A DNA stretch of 64,000 nucleotides from Ectobius pallidus (Eukaryota; Arthropoda; Insecta; Blattodea; Ectobiidae). The position numbers and the translations under genes were made by a program. The DNA is taken from the NCBI GenBank assembly GCA_964059195.1, contig CAXKWD010000006.1:70201073-70265072 (forward strand). Direction: 5' to 3'. Every line of letters starts with the position of its first letter. Within the stretch, counting starts at the first letter, position 1. Below are positions 12,782 through 24,090 of this stretch, piece by piece. The notes under the pieces were generated by a model. The model was not told the DNA's origin. It did not search any database and saw only the letters and a list, made by a program, of their open reading frames with translations.

Positions 12782-14389
12782 CCCTTCCTTAAAACCAGTT
12801 CTCTCAAACCAGACCTAGAACGCAGCTTGATTAAATTATTATGGAATATAGCCTATGTAACTCACCATAAAATTGTACGTTTTGTTTATTAATTCTTATA
12901 TCGGTAGACAAGCTCATGATTCTAGCCTCTTAAGCCTATTTTTTTTATTGGGACATCTGAATTCCATAGTTCTATGCATGAATCCACTATCGGATTTTCA
13001 ATTCATGATTTTTTAACTCTGACAAAAAATTGGCAAGCCCAGAAGCGTGAAGGGTTATTATCTGAATAGAATAGGATTTCATACATATGCAAGCACGAAT
13101 CTATCTCTGTGACTATAAAATTGTCATACATGGGCGTTTGAAAATCATTCGCACGGTCGGTTTCTGAATGGCAAATTTTAAAAATATACTAGCGGCAGAA
13201 AGCGAGGAACGATGAGCTTGAAAACGCGTAAATCAGTTTCCATGTCTGATAGAGATAAATGGCGGCTTACAGTAACATCTGTCCGGAGTGACATGTTGAA
13301 AAAAGGTCACAGCCCACTCCCCGCCGCTATCACGTGACATTTCACCTAGAGCATTGTTCCAATCAAGCACAAAGCTCTATAGCACTTCCCGGATAAGTGA
13401 AACTTTATAATGAATCAGAAATTAACTTGTTTTTAAAGAAATGCATTATTAATATTGATAATTGCGATTATTAGTACCCATTATTATTACTGACATTTTT
13501 ATTATTATTAGTGACAGAAGGATCTCCCGTGGATGTGGGATTACACCACTCTGAAACTGAAAATTGACTTAACCTCTAGGTCTACTAATTCGAGATAGAA
13601 AAATTTAGTCTCTGACTATTCTGTCACATAATTACTGGGACGCCTAAGGTGAGGGTACGCATCAAGAAAGCACTAGGTCGATCTTTCCAAATATTTGGAT
13701 TGTTTTAAAAGCTCACAAGAGTGTAAGTCTACTAGATTATATAAACATAGGTTGCTTGTGATATTTCCTTTCCTTTCCTTTTGTACAGTGATTTGTTTTT
13801 CTTTCTGATACTCTGCACACTTCAATTAAAGCATAATCTATTAATGATCAAGTTAAACCAACGATTAAGTTTCTCATAAGTATCTTCATAAAACATCAAA
13901 AGAGACTTACATAAAATAAAAAAATAAAAAATTCATACACAAGCTAACTGAAGTAAAAAATAATGCACGGGTATTTAAAAAGTCGGGAAAAGTATAGCAG
14001 AAAATATATCACCAGATCGTATGTAAAAAAAAAAAAAAAAAAAAAAAAACACTTTGAGGGTATAAATCCTAAGAAACATCTGATGCAATACTATTATCAT
14101 TCCCCCACAGAATATTAATGCAATTCATAAATAATACTAAGAATTAATCAATAACGATTTTTTACAAGCAGTATTACCGCTGGGGTTACATATTTAAAAA
14201 AGCATTAATACCTTCGTGTAAACCTACGCGTAATTACCTTATCAGTAGCGTCCTAAGTATAATCAGGAATGAAAATCTTTGAGCGCTGTTCATATTATAA
14301 CGTGAAAATGAACGCATGATGAATTTATGTATAAGGACATTGTTTGCTTTTAATTTTAAAAACTGGTGCAGTAAGCCCTTTATAAAGGA
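12782..14389. other. AT-rich intergenic stretch with a poly-A run
   Basis: No gene recognised. A run of 25 A residues at 14025-14049 could be an old retroposon tail, but I cannot delimit a body or a target duplication. Confidence 0.4.
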
Positions 14390-14920
14390 TTTATTAAGAC
14401 TATTCCATGAATAAAATATAACGGATTTTGTAAATAATAGCAATTTTCTTACTTTGTTGTCAATATTCTGTCAGCCGTGAGAGAACTTCATACTAGCCGT
14501 GAGAGAACTTCATACTAGAGGAATGAACAGTCCACGAATTTATTCGATGAATCAATCCGAGTTCCCAATGCTACCAATAACGCTCATGACAAGATTGAGG
14601 GCGTCGTGGTAGTTACTTACATCAAACCGGCTTGCACCGAATCGAAATTGTGTTTTAATCAATGGACATTTATATTAATTCAATTTACAAACAATTTATG
14701 TTGTATTAAATAATGTGTTTTCATTCTGTTCATAGCATGTGACGTATTAATCATCGCACGTTGATGCCTGACGAGTAACGAGCTGACTTTTTATCAGATA
14801 AAATTCGATCCTTGCGATCTGAGGAAGGATATTATAAGTTAACGATCTTCATTGGTCTTTATCCGAGGAATTGGTAAACGTTTTTAGTTAATATCAAACA
14901 CGCGGCGTATGAATGGAACA
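14390..14920 (+). repeat. 540-bp dispersed repeat, plus-strand copy
   Basis: Aligns in order with the reverse complement of 45150-45690: tattccatgaataaa.tataacggatttt, a ttcttactttgtt phrase, aatgctacca, a cctgcaccgaat.gaaattgtgt phrase, tttatgttgta..aaataatgtg, gcatgtgacgtattaatca and acgcggcgtatga. Insertions and deletions separate the blocks. It contains a 22-bp tandem duplication at 14474-14517 that the partner lacks. No coding frame recognised. Confidence 0.8.
14474..14517. repeat. 22-bp unit duplicated in tandem
   Basis: Two perfect adjacent copies starting gccgtgagagaacttc at 14474 and 14496, inside the 540-bp dispersed repeat. Confidence 0.95.
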
Positions 14921-15599
14921 GTCCAGCAAAAACTATGAAACGGCAAGTTTCAAGATTCATGATGCTTCCCAGTTTGGAACATTTGATTAACAAAATCACA
15001 TAAATAGCCTTATTGGTACGCAAGGCACCACGTAAAATGTGTACTGTATTATGTAGCTTGTTGGATCAGAGTTTATAGATTGTAGATATCGGATCTTGTG
15101 TAAATATGAATGGTTATGGGGCTTTGCAATGTCGTAATAATAGATGACCATAGGATAGACACGGGTCATTTATGTATCGTTCACAAAGGCTAATACGTAA
15201 CAATAGAAAGAGACCAAGCGTAACTGAATGGTCTGCTTTAAAGCTTAAACAAGGCGGGAGGACTTACAACATTATGCGATTTCTAGTTAATTCTACTTCC
15301 TATCGACACTATTACCCAAAGATGTTGGAAGGTTACGAAAGACTGACCTTATTCAGACGGTTGTTCTAATTAATTACCTTCGCTGAGGTAGGGAATTAGT
15401 CTGACATTTAATTTAGGCCTGTCAGTAAGAATTTATTACTGGTGTAACAAATATAGGCAAAATTAGCAATTTCTTAATTTCATAAAAAATAACATAATAT
15501 GGACCATTTCCGTATAAAATTCCATCTTCATGCCTACGCCACATGTAATTACATGTAACTGCAATTCTTTGTTACTATACATCTCACGTAATAGCTATT
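14921..15599. other. Intergenic stretch, no gene recognised
   Basis: A 65-codon open frame at 15172-15369 has no motif I recognise and no homologous copy in the window. Nothing else is supported. Confidence 0.4.
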
Positions 15600-15720
15600 T
15601 AAAATAACGCTTTAGCGGACGAATCTATTAAATACTGGATGAGTCCGCTTAAGTTTTGCGTACGTGATGCATACAATATTTTTTAGTAAAAGCTCTCTAA
15701 ATTATATGAAATGAAACAAA
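15600..15720 (-). repeat. Inverted copy of the 12600-12710 repeat segment
   Basis: Its reverse complement matches 12600-12710 through the actttact-aaaa, acgtacgcaaaa, agcggact and aacg-ctaaag phrases. It is not accompanied by the 14-bp TIR, so it is a partial copy. Confidence 0.6.
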
Positions 15721-16489
15721 AATACCGCGTAATTAATTATAATGGAAGATAGTCAGCCATTTGTTAAAGTCTTATTATCACGGCCTTCTGAATCATAAAA
15801 CATCAATACCAAATGTGGTATAAATGCATAATATATGAGTCCCTTGTTTGTAAACAATATTACATACCAACTAGTATTTATGAAAACTTGTGAAAATATA
15901 AATGATAATCCAGAGTAAATTTCAATCCAAGCCAGAAACATTGAATTGAAGCTGGTGCCAGCAACATCACGGCAGCAATAGATTATGTGAAGGAATATAC
16001 TGCAATTAAATGTTGGTGCATCCGCCATGGTAAGCAATGTGAACGAAGATGTGAAAAGTTTTTGGCTTATATTTGTTGTTATGTGATGAAATAGGCTACC
16101 CTGTTTGTAGAAAAAAAACCCTGGTAAAGTTTCTGATTGTCATAAAGAAACATGTTGGCTTAAATTTGTTATTTTATAACCAATTATATGATTAAATCCA
16201 TGTTAAAGTTGGTGTGACTGGTCGATGCTATCTGGATTTTGTTTATAGATTGCCATGACGACTTTAAAGTACAAGGCCGATAAAACTGCATTTTGAAGCA
16301 GTTTGATTACACTTTTATGCAATTTTAGCGGCATTGGTTGCTAAAATGCAATTTTTCGGCATGTTACCAGTTCGATAAGCAGCTGTTTTAAAGATCGTGT
16401 ACTAAAAACGCCTTAATGGTGTACACAAAAGAAGGTACAGCTATTCTTGAAAGTGCTGTTGTTATTCCAATTGTCGATTTTCAAGCCTC
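15721..16489. other. Intergenic stretch with a chance 94-codon frame
   Basis: The minus-strand frame at 15753-16037 encodes a hydrophobic 94-residue product with no recognisable domain; its composition follows the local AT content. I see no other evidence for a gene. Confidence 0.35.
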
Positions 16490-16905
16490 GAAAGAAGCAA
16501 ATAACCGTCATTTAAAAATTAAATCAATTCTTTTCATGTTAATTTTATTAGTATTATAAATTGCGTTCATATAATGTCTTTTAATGTGCATTGCTTTGAG
16601 GTAAAATGCCTAAATGAAGCCCTGTTCCCTGCATGTTTTTGTCGCTTGCCTTCTATCGCAAAAGATGAGAGCAACTGATAGCTAAATTGTGACCGATAGA
16701 AAGAGAGAGAGGGAGCCATATTTTATCAATTACAAGGTATTCTAAAAACCGAAAACTTTGATATATGGTTTTGGTCGTTAAAAATAACCGTTTGCAACCT
16801 GTCTCTAATGGCAATAAGACGCTCATATGAAGATTATGAAATGAGATAGCTCGTTTCGTAATTCTACTCGTGTTTTAATAAATGCCATTATAGGCTCGTT
16901 TCAAA
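16490..16905. repeat. Dispersed repeat, copy 2 (partner near 8 kb)
   Basis: Ordered similarity to 7960-8380, best in aataaatgccattatagget-like sequence near 16878 and the atgaa.attatgaaa phrase near 16828. Between them is a purine-rich agaaagagagagggagcc run. No termini seen. Confidence 0.55.
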
Positions 16906-17829
16906 ATGTTGTAATTTAATAACCGTTCAATTGAACGAATCCATACTAAATGCATTGAATTGAACTAATTATGTAACTCTACTTATTTTGAATAATGAGA
17001 TTTTAACATTTTATATAGGCTATATTTCCTTTCTTAGATATTCTTCTAAACACCTGTCTGCGAGATATCAAATGATCGAAAACTAATACATGTTATCAGA
17101 CCCCGATTTCACTTACTTTGCAACCTGGTAAAGCATTTTATAACCATCTCTTTCATTTTTTGTATTTTTAACCCCACCCACCAATCCCCACCTCAAAGTT
17201 ATTTTAAGTACCGGTAGTAGGTTTTAGTTTTATCCAAGTGTTAACTAAAGTATTCTGATAACATTTTATAATTGAGGAGTTATATGTAAAAAGGGCATGT
17301 TTTGAGAAAATCACATTACTAATATTTATATGTTGTTGAAAACCTGTGTTAATCATAACAAGACCCAAAAACTTCAAAACTGTACCACTCATTTGAAAGC
17401 AAAATTCATATAAATTTTAACAAGGAAATCAGAACAAAGATTTTATTCTTTTTTTTCAAATGTGCAATAAAGATGATAATAGCACTGACATTAACCGAAT
17501 GAAACCTTTCACAATGGGTGGAAGTATTGTTTTATCCAGAAAATATATATTATGTAAATATGTTCTTATACGTCCTTTTACAAGTAAGTCTGATTTGAAT
17601 ACGTAATATGATGTTCATAGTCATATTATATGGAAGACATTTACTTTTAAATGTTTAATGATATCTGGAAAAGTTAAGTGAATACAATCCAGTGCAGATT
17701 TCTATAGCACGTCAATGAAGCAAACAATAGTTTTAGCTTCTCACTTTTCAGCTTATCTACGGATTTTTTTATACCAGTTCAATGAAACGAACAATATATT
17801 AAAATTCATGTCTTCAGATTAGTGTCCAT

Positions 17830-18250
17830 CACTTGAAACGGAGTTTGCTTCTACTTCTCTCTGACCTTGTTGATTGGCTCTGGAGAATATGTCTTCAAAC
17901 CAACTTACTTCCTTTTCAGTGGGGAATCTGAAGAGATTCCTTATGTCATTTTCCTTAGCAGTATTCAGTTTAACAGTGGCAATTTGTTGTAAGTTTAAAT
18001 TAAATTAAATTTAAGGAGATTTTTTGTAAAGGAAAATGATTCATAAGAACCAAACTCTGCCATGTTGAGAAAATGTCATTATTTGATAGGACTAGATTTT
18101 GAAACTTGAATTTCTACTTTTGGGTTTCTGTGGAAAAAGTTCCTTGAGTCCAGGATTCCAATTCTTCAATATATCTGCACCATTTAGAACTACAAAGGGT
18201 GTGAGGTTTTGTCAATAGTTCTTGGTTATTTCTATATATTCGCCTCAAGT
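17830..18250 (-). pseudogene. Coding remnant of an unidentified protein, probably transposon-derived
   Basis: Conceptual translation of the minus strand gives two protein-like blocks in different frames. The first (about 18250-18050) contains YRNNQELLTKPHTLCSSKW then EELESWTQGTF. The second (about 17965-17830) contains ENDIRNLFRF then WFEDIFSRANQQ. Amino-acid composition is balanced and unlike the Lys/Ile/Phe/Tyr-rich chance frames around it, but stops and at least one frame change separate the blocks. The second block has the rhythm of the C-terminal tail of some repetitive transposon proteins, but I do not recognise the family. It is either a decayed transposon protein or a dead duplicate of a host exon. 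Confidence 0.35.
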
Positions 18251-18364
18251 ATGAAATGTTCTCCATTTTTCGAAATAGCGCCAAACCTCCTAAATTTCGC
18301 GAGATCGAAACGTAAACTTACAGGTTAGACAACAGGCTATGGGGAACAAGAATATGCATTATCC

Positions 18365-18368
<4 letters not shown>

Positions 18369-18417
<49 letters not shown>
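18369..18417. repeat. Poly-A run of 49
   Basis: Forty-nine uninterrupted A residues preceded by a unique-looking stretch ending cattatcccttt. It could be the tail of a young retroposon in plus orientation, but no target duplication or recognisable body is evident. Confidence 0.9.
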
Positions 18418-18421
<4 letters not shown>

Positions 18422-18559
18422 AAAGGAGCATATACAGGCATAAACCCCTTCTACATATAACTCCTCAATTGCAAAATCCATGACCGTGCCCCTCCGAGCC
18501 GCGGGAAACAGCTGGCGCAAGGGTAAATTTCCCTTCACAGAAGAGATTCAATGTGATAC

Positions 18560-18855
18560 ATAATAAACCTCGCGCTATTCAGTATATTGCTCCTAAACTA
18601 ATATAACTAACTGTTCCTAGCCTAACATAACCTGTCACTGACCTAGAATTTAGTTGTCATTATTTAACTTAGTGTAGAAGCTTTTTCACCCTTTCACACC
18701 CTTTGTAAAACATGGAACGAACCCCGCGCTATTCAGAATACTAACATAACGTTCCTAACCTGTCACTGACCTAGAATTCACCTATAATTATTTAACTAAA
18801 TGCAGAAGTTTTTTACCCTTCCACACCTTTCATAAAACATCGTTACATCCGTCGT
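18560..18855 (+). repeat. Two tandem units of about 154 bp, satellite-like
   Basis: cgcgctattcag occurs at 18571 and about 18725. Each is followed by a gttccta-cctaacataacctgtcactgacctagaatt block, a tatttaact phrase and a cccttncacacc phrase. The core block recurs in the 113-bp array at 20150-20430, so the two arrays share an ancestry. Confidence 0.75.
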
Positions 18856-18950
18856 TTATCTGCCGAATTCAATCGGCGTGTAGTCATGTTTGTCATATTG
18901 GCTACGTTGCAGACTTGGTCCCACTCTGTACGGCCCGACTGATACGGCGG

Positions 18951-20147
18951 TCACCTTATTCTCAAGTTTAGCGAAAAGTAATTACGATTTGGCGAATAAT
19001 GCATAATTGATATTGTAATTTCATTTTTAAATAATTGCATATTTTTATACTTTAATAGTATTTGTAATAATATAGTCAATCTTTGAAAGTTTACAACTAT
19101 ATGTAGGCCCAATATACAGTGTTTTCTAATTTTAAAACTCACATTAAATTATATTAAATTATGTTCATAAAGAACATGTAGGCCTATTATGCTACGTTCA
19201 CACTGAGGAATTTCTTGCAGACACAAACACTCCATACAAATCCCAATTAAATTTCATTGATTCTTGTATCTGGATATTTATCGCATGTACATGTTCCTTG
19301 CACAAATATTCCATGAGAGCGTGTTCCATGAATCTTGCCTAAGCCTAATTCATTTCTGATGCTTTATCTGCCATATTGAATAAATTTTCTCAGTAAGCAC
19401 ACATGGATGCTCTCTTGATTATTTCGTATTAAACACAGTAGGCCTATTTATTCAAGGAAGAATAAAATGTTCCTACAGGCCTAAGTTCAAATTTTCTACA
19501 AAGGTATTATGAATGTAAGGGAGAACACTGCTAGATCGTCTTATGTTCTGTTTATAGCACTTCATAGCAAAATATCCATGATTTCGTAAAATAAACAACG
19601 TGAACGTAACACTATATCGCATGGGTTTGATCATAACCACAAACAGTTGACACTCGTCAGTCAGCTATCACAAGAAACGTCACTACAGCACATACACAAA
19701 GAGTATTCTCGCTGGGATCTGTTACAACTCTCGGAGCGGAAACAAGAACTTGTGGCGGAACTTTGTTTCTGGAGCATTTTATTCAACTGTGGTAAAATCG
19801 CATTGTAGGGTGGCCCACTTTGAAAACAATTTTCTTCTCATAAAACACCTAATATCACATGTATTTTGTTATAGATCATTCTCTGGAGAGGAAATCTTGC
19901 CTCGACGAATGAATTGGTCCACCCCACCCGCCCTAAACGTTACATTTTCTTTTATAACACGATCTAGCGAAAAGTAGCGTGAATTCCGCCATACTTTTAT
20001 CTCCGCACGATGAAGAAACTCGTGATTGGACGTTAGAGGTGTGACGTTACAACAGCAGAATACGTAGAATTATGGGAAACAGGTTCACCAACACAAATAA
20101 CCTCGCGGGAGATACGATATGGCACATTCACGAAACGGGAGAATTCA
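18951..20147. other. Intergenic stretch, no gene recognised
   Basis: Open frames of 60-75 codons at 18951-19142 (minus) and 19750-19977 (plus) carry no recognisable motif. Nothing else is supported. Confidence 0.4.
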
Positions 20148-20430
20148 CAATGCCCTACTAAATTAATATCACTGTTCATAACCTAACAGAACATGTCACT
20201 AATACTAATATCACCGTTCCTAACTTAACTGTCACTAAACTAGAATTTCTGGATAATTCAGAATGCCCTACTAAATTAATATCACTGTTCATAACCTAAC
20301 AGAACATGTCACTAATACTAATATCACCGTTCCTAACTTAACTGTCACTAAACTAGAATTTCTGGATAATTCAGAATGTCCTACTAAATTAATATCACTG
20401 TTCATAACCTAACAGAACCTGTCACTAATG
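20148..20430 (+). repeat. 113-bp tandem repeat, about 2.5 copies
   Basis: tgccctactaaattaatatc begins at 20151 and 20264, and a one-base variant begins at 20377, giving a period of exactly 113 bp. The first two copies are almost identical, so duplication is recent. The core is related to the 154-bp units at 18560-18855, and the flank downstream (gtcatgtttgtca, near 20465) also resembles the flank of that array near 18883. Confidence 0.9.
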
Positions 20431-21156
20431 ATATTTGATAAGCATCCTGTTAACCTGATAAGCGTCATGTTTGTCAACCTGCCTGGCTGAGAAACAAAAA
20501 AAAACATCACCCGTCCGTGGAAACCTGCGCACATCGCGAGATGGGCCCTCCTACATTGCGACTTTGCCAAAAATGTATTGCCTTATCTCTACTTTATAGA
20601 GAGAATGTAAAACTTAATCAAACATTTGTTCCTACATGTTCCTTATTATTGAGGAGGGGGAATCTCTTAACATGTTTAACTCTGGTTAAATCTGCTGAAA
20701 TCAAAATAATTCTGGCAAGAATTTCGAGAGTGGTGAAAGTATTTTCTAAATTATGGTAATAATTATAATATTTTTTATATTATAAAAATGTTCCTCCTAA
20801 AAAATCTGCTGCCATTTAATAAATCAGAGCCTGACCGTATACGTTATTATATGAATTTTAATGTGACAGGCTCTCAGTTATCTTCGACCGCTTTGATCTA
20901 AATTAGCGCACTGTTTTTTTTATATGTACCGTATAATCCATATGAAACGTTATTCAACTTTTAATTTCACTTATTCAATTATGGAGGAACAGAGATACCA
21001 ACAGTGGTATTCCTCTACTTATGTACAAAGTCAGTAATGTGATCTTGTAGACGAAAGTCTTCCAATATTATTACTCTCCGCAGTAGATCAAATTTGTTGA
21101 GTGGGTCACATTCTTTCTAAATAGCTGCTACTCAAACCAAATAGTGTATTACTTGC

Positions 21157-21505
21157 TGTAGAGTAGGATTACCTCCACAAAGTCTCTGGGTTTTTACGTA
21201 TATACCTTAGGAGCGAGTCTCACCGTTCATAGAGTTCCTGCGTAGGGGAGGTAGCTGCACCCTGATTGGCTATCCCACTCCACGTGTTGTCTGTCTCTGT
21301 CTGCGGCATTATCCCTCCACTCAACTATTACAGTCTTTTCTACCGCTGCCAACATGCAGCATGATCTTTACTCTCTGCCCAGCGGTAGCTTACTGATCTT
21401 ACGCGCTGCAAATTCGCGCATCTTGGTAACGAGACGTAACGAGAAGCTCGCTGGCTGGATTAGTCTTCAAGGCCAGAGACTTTGTGGGAGTAATCCAACT
21501 CTACT
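21157..21505. mobile_element. MITE of about 350 bp with 33-bp TIRs
   Basis: The left arm 21157-21189 (gtagagtaggattacctcca... ending agtctctgg) pairs with 21473-21505 (starting ccagagactttgtgggagta) with few mismatches. The interior is GC-richer than the flanks and has no coding frame. A target duplication is not clear, so the superfamily is unassigned. Confidence 0.7.
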
Positions 21506-21644
21506 GGCTTCAATTTGGCAGTTAATAGGTTAATAATAATGCTATAAATATAATACTTGTAGAAACATACTTACAATGACGTCACTTGGCTTCGAAGCAA
21601 CGGAGAATTATTTTTTATTTTTTGTCCCATTGCAACCATATCAT

Positions 21645-21980
21645 GGTTGTTCAGCACTTACAGGACACCATAAAGGTTCACATTATTATCTTGACACATT
21701 ATATACACGCACAATCACTCAAATTTACGTTAGGCACCCAAACTTATGTTATAAATTATCGGAGACGTCGATATAAAAGAGGTAACACATGAACGAAACA
21801 ACTGAGGTTATGTATGAGCTTTGTTTGTCACAATGTATACGATATACTGTAGTTATTCAGTACTTATAGCACATTATACAAGTTCGTATTAGTAATTAGA
21901 CGTACTATAAACACGCATAATTACTAAAAATTACGTTAGGTACCCGAAATGACATTATAACACATTGGAGTAGCCGTAAT
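21645..21980 (+). repeat. Two diverged direct repeats, offset about 208 bp
   Basis: ttcagcacttacaggacacc at 21650 and ttcagtacttatagcacatt at 21858 start parallel segments that both continue through acacgca.aatcact/attact, ttacgttagg.accc and a cattggag/tatcggag phrase, ending about 115 bases later. Identity is roughly two thirds by eye. Confidence 0.6.
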
Positions 21981-22321
21981 GCACGTACAGGTACATAGAG
22001 ACAGCGCGACACACTAACAAGAGACAATTCTTTAGCAGTGATTGGCTGAAAGGAAAACAGCTGAGGATGTCCTTCTCCACCTCCAACTGTCTTACCAACT
22101 GTACAGGCTTTCTTTGCACGGGAGAAACCTAATTGAAACTTAAAACTGTAGCTAGCATTATACCCTGTTCCATGGGCCACATTGTGTTAAAACGTATTCA
22201 CGTATAGGCTTATACGAATAACATTTTTTGCACTAAAATACTGTTTGCTTTTTATCCACATCAATGGTTAAAAAAAGATGTCGATTGCTTTCCGAAAATC
22301 TTAAATGACACAATGAAGACC

Positions 22322-22343
22322 ATATATATATATATATATATAT
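22322..22343. repeat. (TA)n microsatellite
   Basis: About eleven perfect AT units. Confidence 0.95.
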
Positions 22344-22808
22344 GACGTGATAGAAAAAATGGAGGTTATTTGTAGAACTGCATGCAAAATTCATTCAAGA
22401 ACCACATATTTTTAAAAGATCATCTGACAAAAAAAACTAAATATTCAAACTCCTATTTTCAATAGGTCTGTTACAAATATTACTTGCGGGCACGCAACCC
22501 CCAATATATCTGGTCTGTAGCCTTTCTAGTTCCTTACATTTTAAATAGGCAAGCACATTTGCATGATTTTCATAATACTATATATATCAGTGGAAGTCAA
22601 CTTCGTCTTGTGATGACGTTTGTGGAGCAAGTGCACGCGAATCCCTTGTGTGTGACCTCAGCAAGAGCGCACGGTAGTAGGGGTGTAGGTACTAGAGGAC
22701 CGATTCACCTTAGCTCTGTGGGTAGAACAACTTCTGATTGGAAATACGGAGCATTTTTAAAAGTTATCGCAAGTACGCGATCCTGATAGTGTTCTCTCTG
22801 CAGAATAT

Positions 22809-23268
22809 GTGTTAGTTCTGCTAAACCTTCTTCTTCAGTTCGAATCGTTTCAGGATTTGGAAAACCCTTCTCCAATATTTAAACTTCTAGCTACCCCATA
22901 TTCAGTTAATGATTCAGTTTATTTTCCTTGCCGGTATCAGTTGGAACTGCTGAATTTACAATGCGACGATCTGTTAAAGGACAAATACGAACGTAAAATG
23001 GACTTGGGTGACTTTTACACAAATTTCTCTGAAACCGATTCCCGAGACTTTATGCACTTGCGGCACTAATGTTATGTATGTTTGGATCGACATATGTAGC
23101 CCTAGTTTTTTCACTAATGAAATATGCAAAGCCCAAATCAAGAAGTACATTGTCAGATCACAACTTAACATGCAGTCCTCGATTAAATATTTATCAAACA
23201 TTACGTCCCAACATTGATAAACTTGTTAAAGAAAAAAGAGATAGGAAAGTCAGAAAATTGTTACAGTA
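22809..23268 (+). pseudogene. hAT transposase C-terminal remnant
   Basis: Two frames together cover the end of a hAT-superfamily transposase of the ZBED5/GTF2IRD2/FAM200-like type. The first frame (to about 23069) has a QFESFQDLENPSPIFKLLATPYSV region, then LELLNLQCDDLLKDKY and DFYTNF. The second frame (about 23069-23268) has MFGSTYV, then FSLMKYAKPKSRSTLSDHNL and RPNIDKLVKEKR. These correspond to the hAT dimerisation region, where FGSTY-(C)E-x-FS-x-MK and the final LRP-IDKLV motifs are conserved. A small deletion plus frameshift lies near 23066, and the Cys-Glu after FGSTYV has been lost. The catalytic core and the TIRs are not seen nearby. It is non-functional. Two 44-bp tandem units follow at 23311-23398. 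Confidence 0.8.
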
Positions 23269-23310
23269 ATCTTGTATCATCTAAGGTGCAGACGAGCTTG
23301 TATGGTAATT

Positions 23311-23398
23311 AATTCAGTTAGGTTTATATTATTTTTCTTGCAGTGAATTATGTGAATTCAGTTAGGTTTATATTATTTTTATTGCAGTGAATTATGTT
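23311..23398. repeat. 44-bp unit, two tandem copies
   Basis: aattcagttaggtttatatt starts at 23311 and 23355; both copies continue through atttttnttgcagtgaatta. Confidence 0.95.
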
Positions 23399-23849
23399 AA
23401 TTCAAATGATAGTGATGTTTATTTTTGTCAAAGAATATAGATTTTGTTGAAAGGCAATTGTTCTCACAGTATAGAAAAATATAAGAATTATTTACAATAC
23501 GTTAAACTACTATACTGTACTTAATCGATAAAATATCAAGAAAATCAATTCTTGTTTCATTAACTCGGAAACACGTATAACATAAGTTCTAACCCCCTAC
23601 ATTTCCGCTGCCCGCAATACTATACCCCTTTCTCCCCCCCTGTTCACTGATGCCAACATTTCACATACTCCTCGCAGAGGTATAACACGAGAAGTCAGAG
23701 CATAAAGCAGTGACGTCCCAGAGCAACCTTCTGTCCTCGCCTGATATATATACCATAAATTACGCATGTGCGGAACCATGGTAATATGATAATTTTATTT
23801 CTTTCAAACAAACACAATACTGAGAAGCACTGATTGAGGTTTCTTGAAA

Positions 23850-23955
23850 GTATCGTGGGTCTCACAATCGGGGGAGTTGCGGGTTTGAATTCCTTGCCGG
23901 CCAATTTGAGTGTACGTTTTCGGGGTTTTCTTCACTAGCAAAGGGGAATTGAACT
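23850..23955 (+). mobile_element. Probable tRNA-derived SINE fragment
   Basis: The phrase gtgggtctcacaa followed by a B-box-like GGTTTGAATTC inside a ccggcca context resembles the tRNA-related head of a SINE. The sequence after it (tttgagtg...ttcggggttttcttc) is GC-richer than the flanks. No second copy in the window and no target duplication, so this is tentative. Confidence 0.4.
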
Positions 23956-24090
23956 TGATTTATGAACTACTCTGCACATCGCTTGTCCGTTGTTATGTGT
24001 GTTTATATTTGTCTTAGGACGACAGCGTGTGTCGTGGAAAATTCACACATGCAATCTTTCCATCTGTATAGCCTATGTGTGATCCAAATA

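Noticed and set aside
18640..18660. Telomeric (CCTAA)n repeat of insects
   Set aside because: Only short, irregular cctaacataacc phrases occur within longer satellite units; there is no TTAGG/CCTAA array.
20148..20430. CRISPR array
   Set aside because: The 113-bp units are contiguous tandem copies without unique spacers, and the context is eukaryotic.
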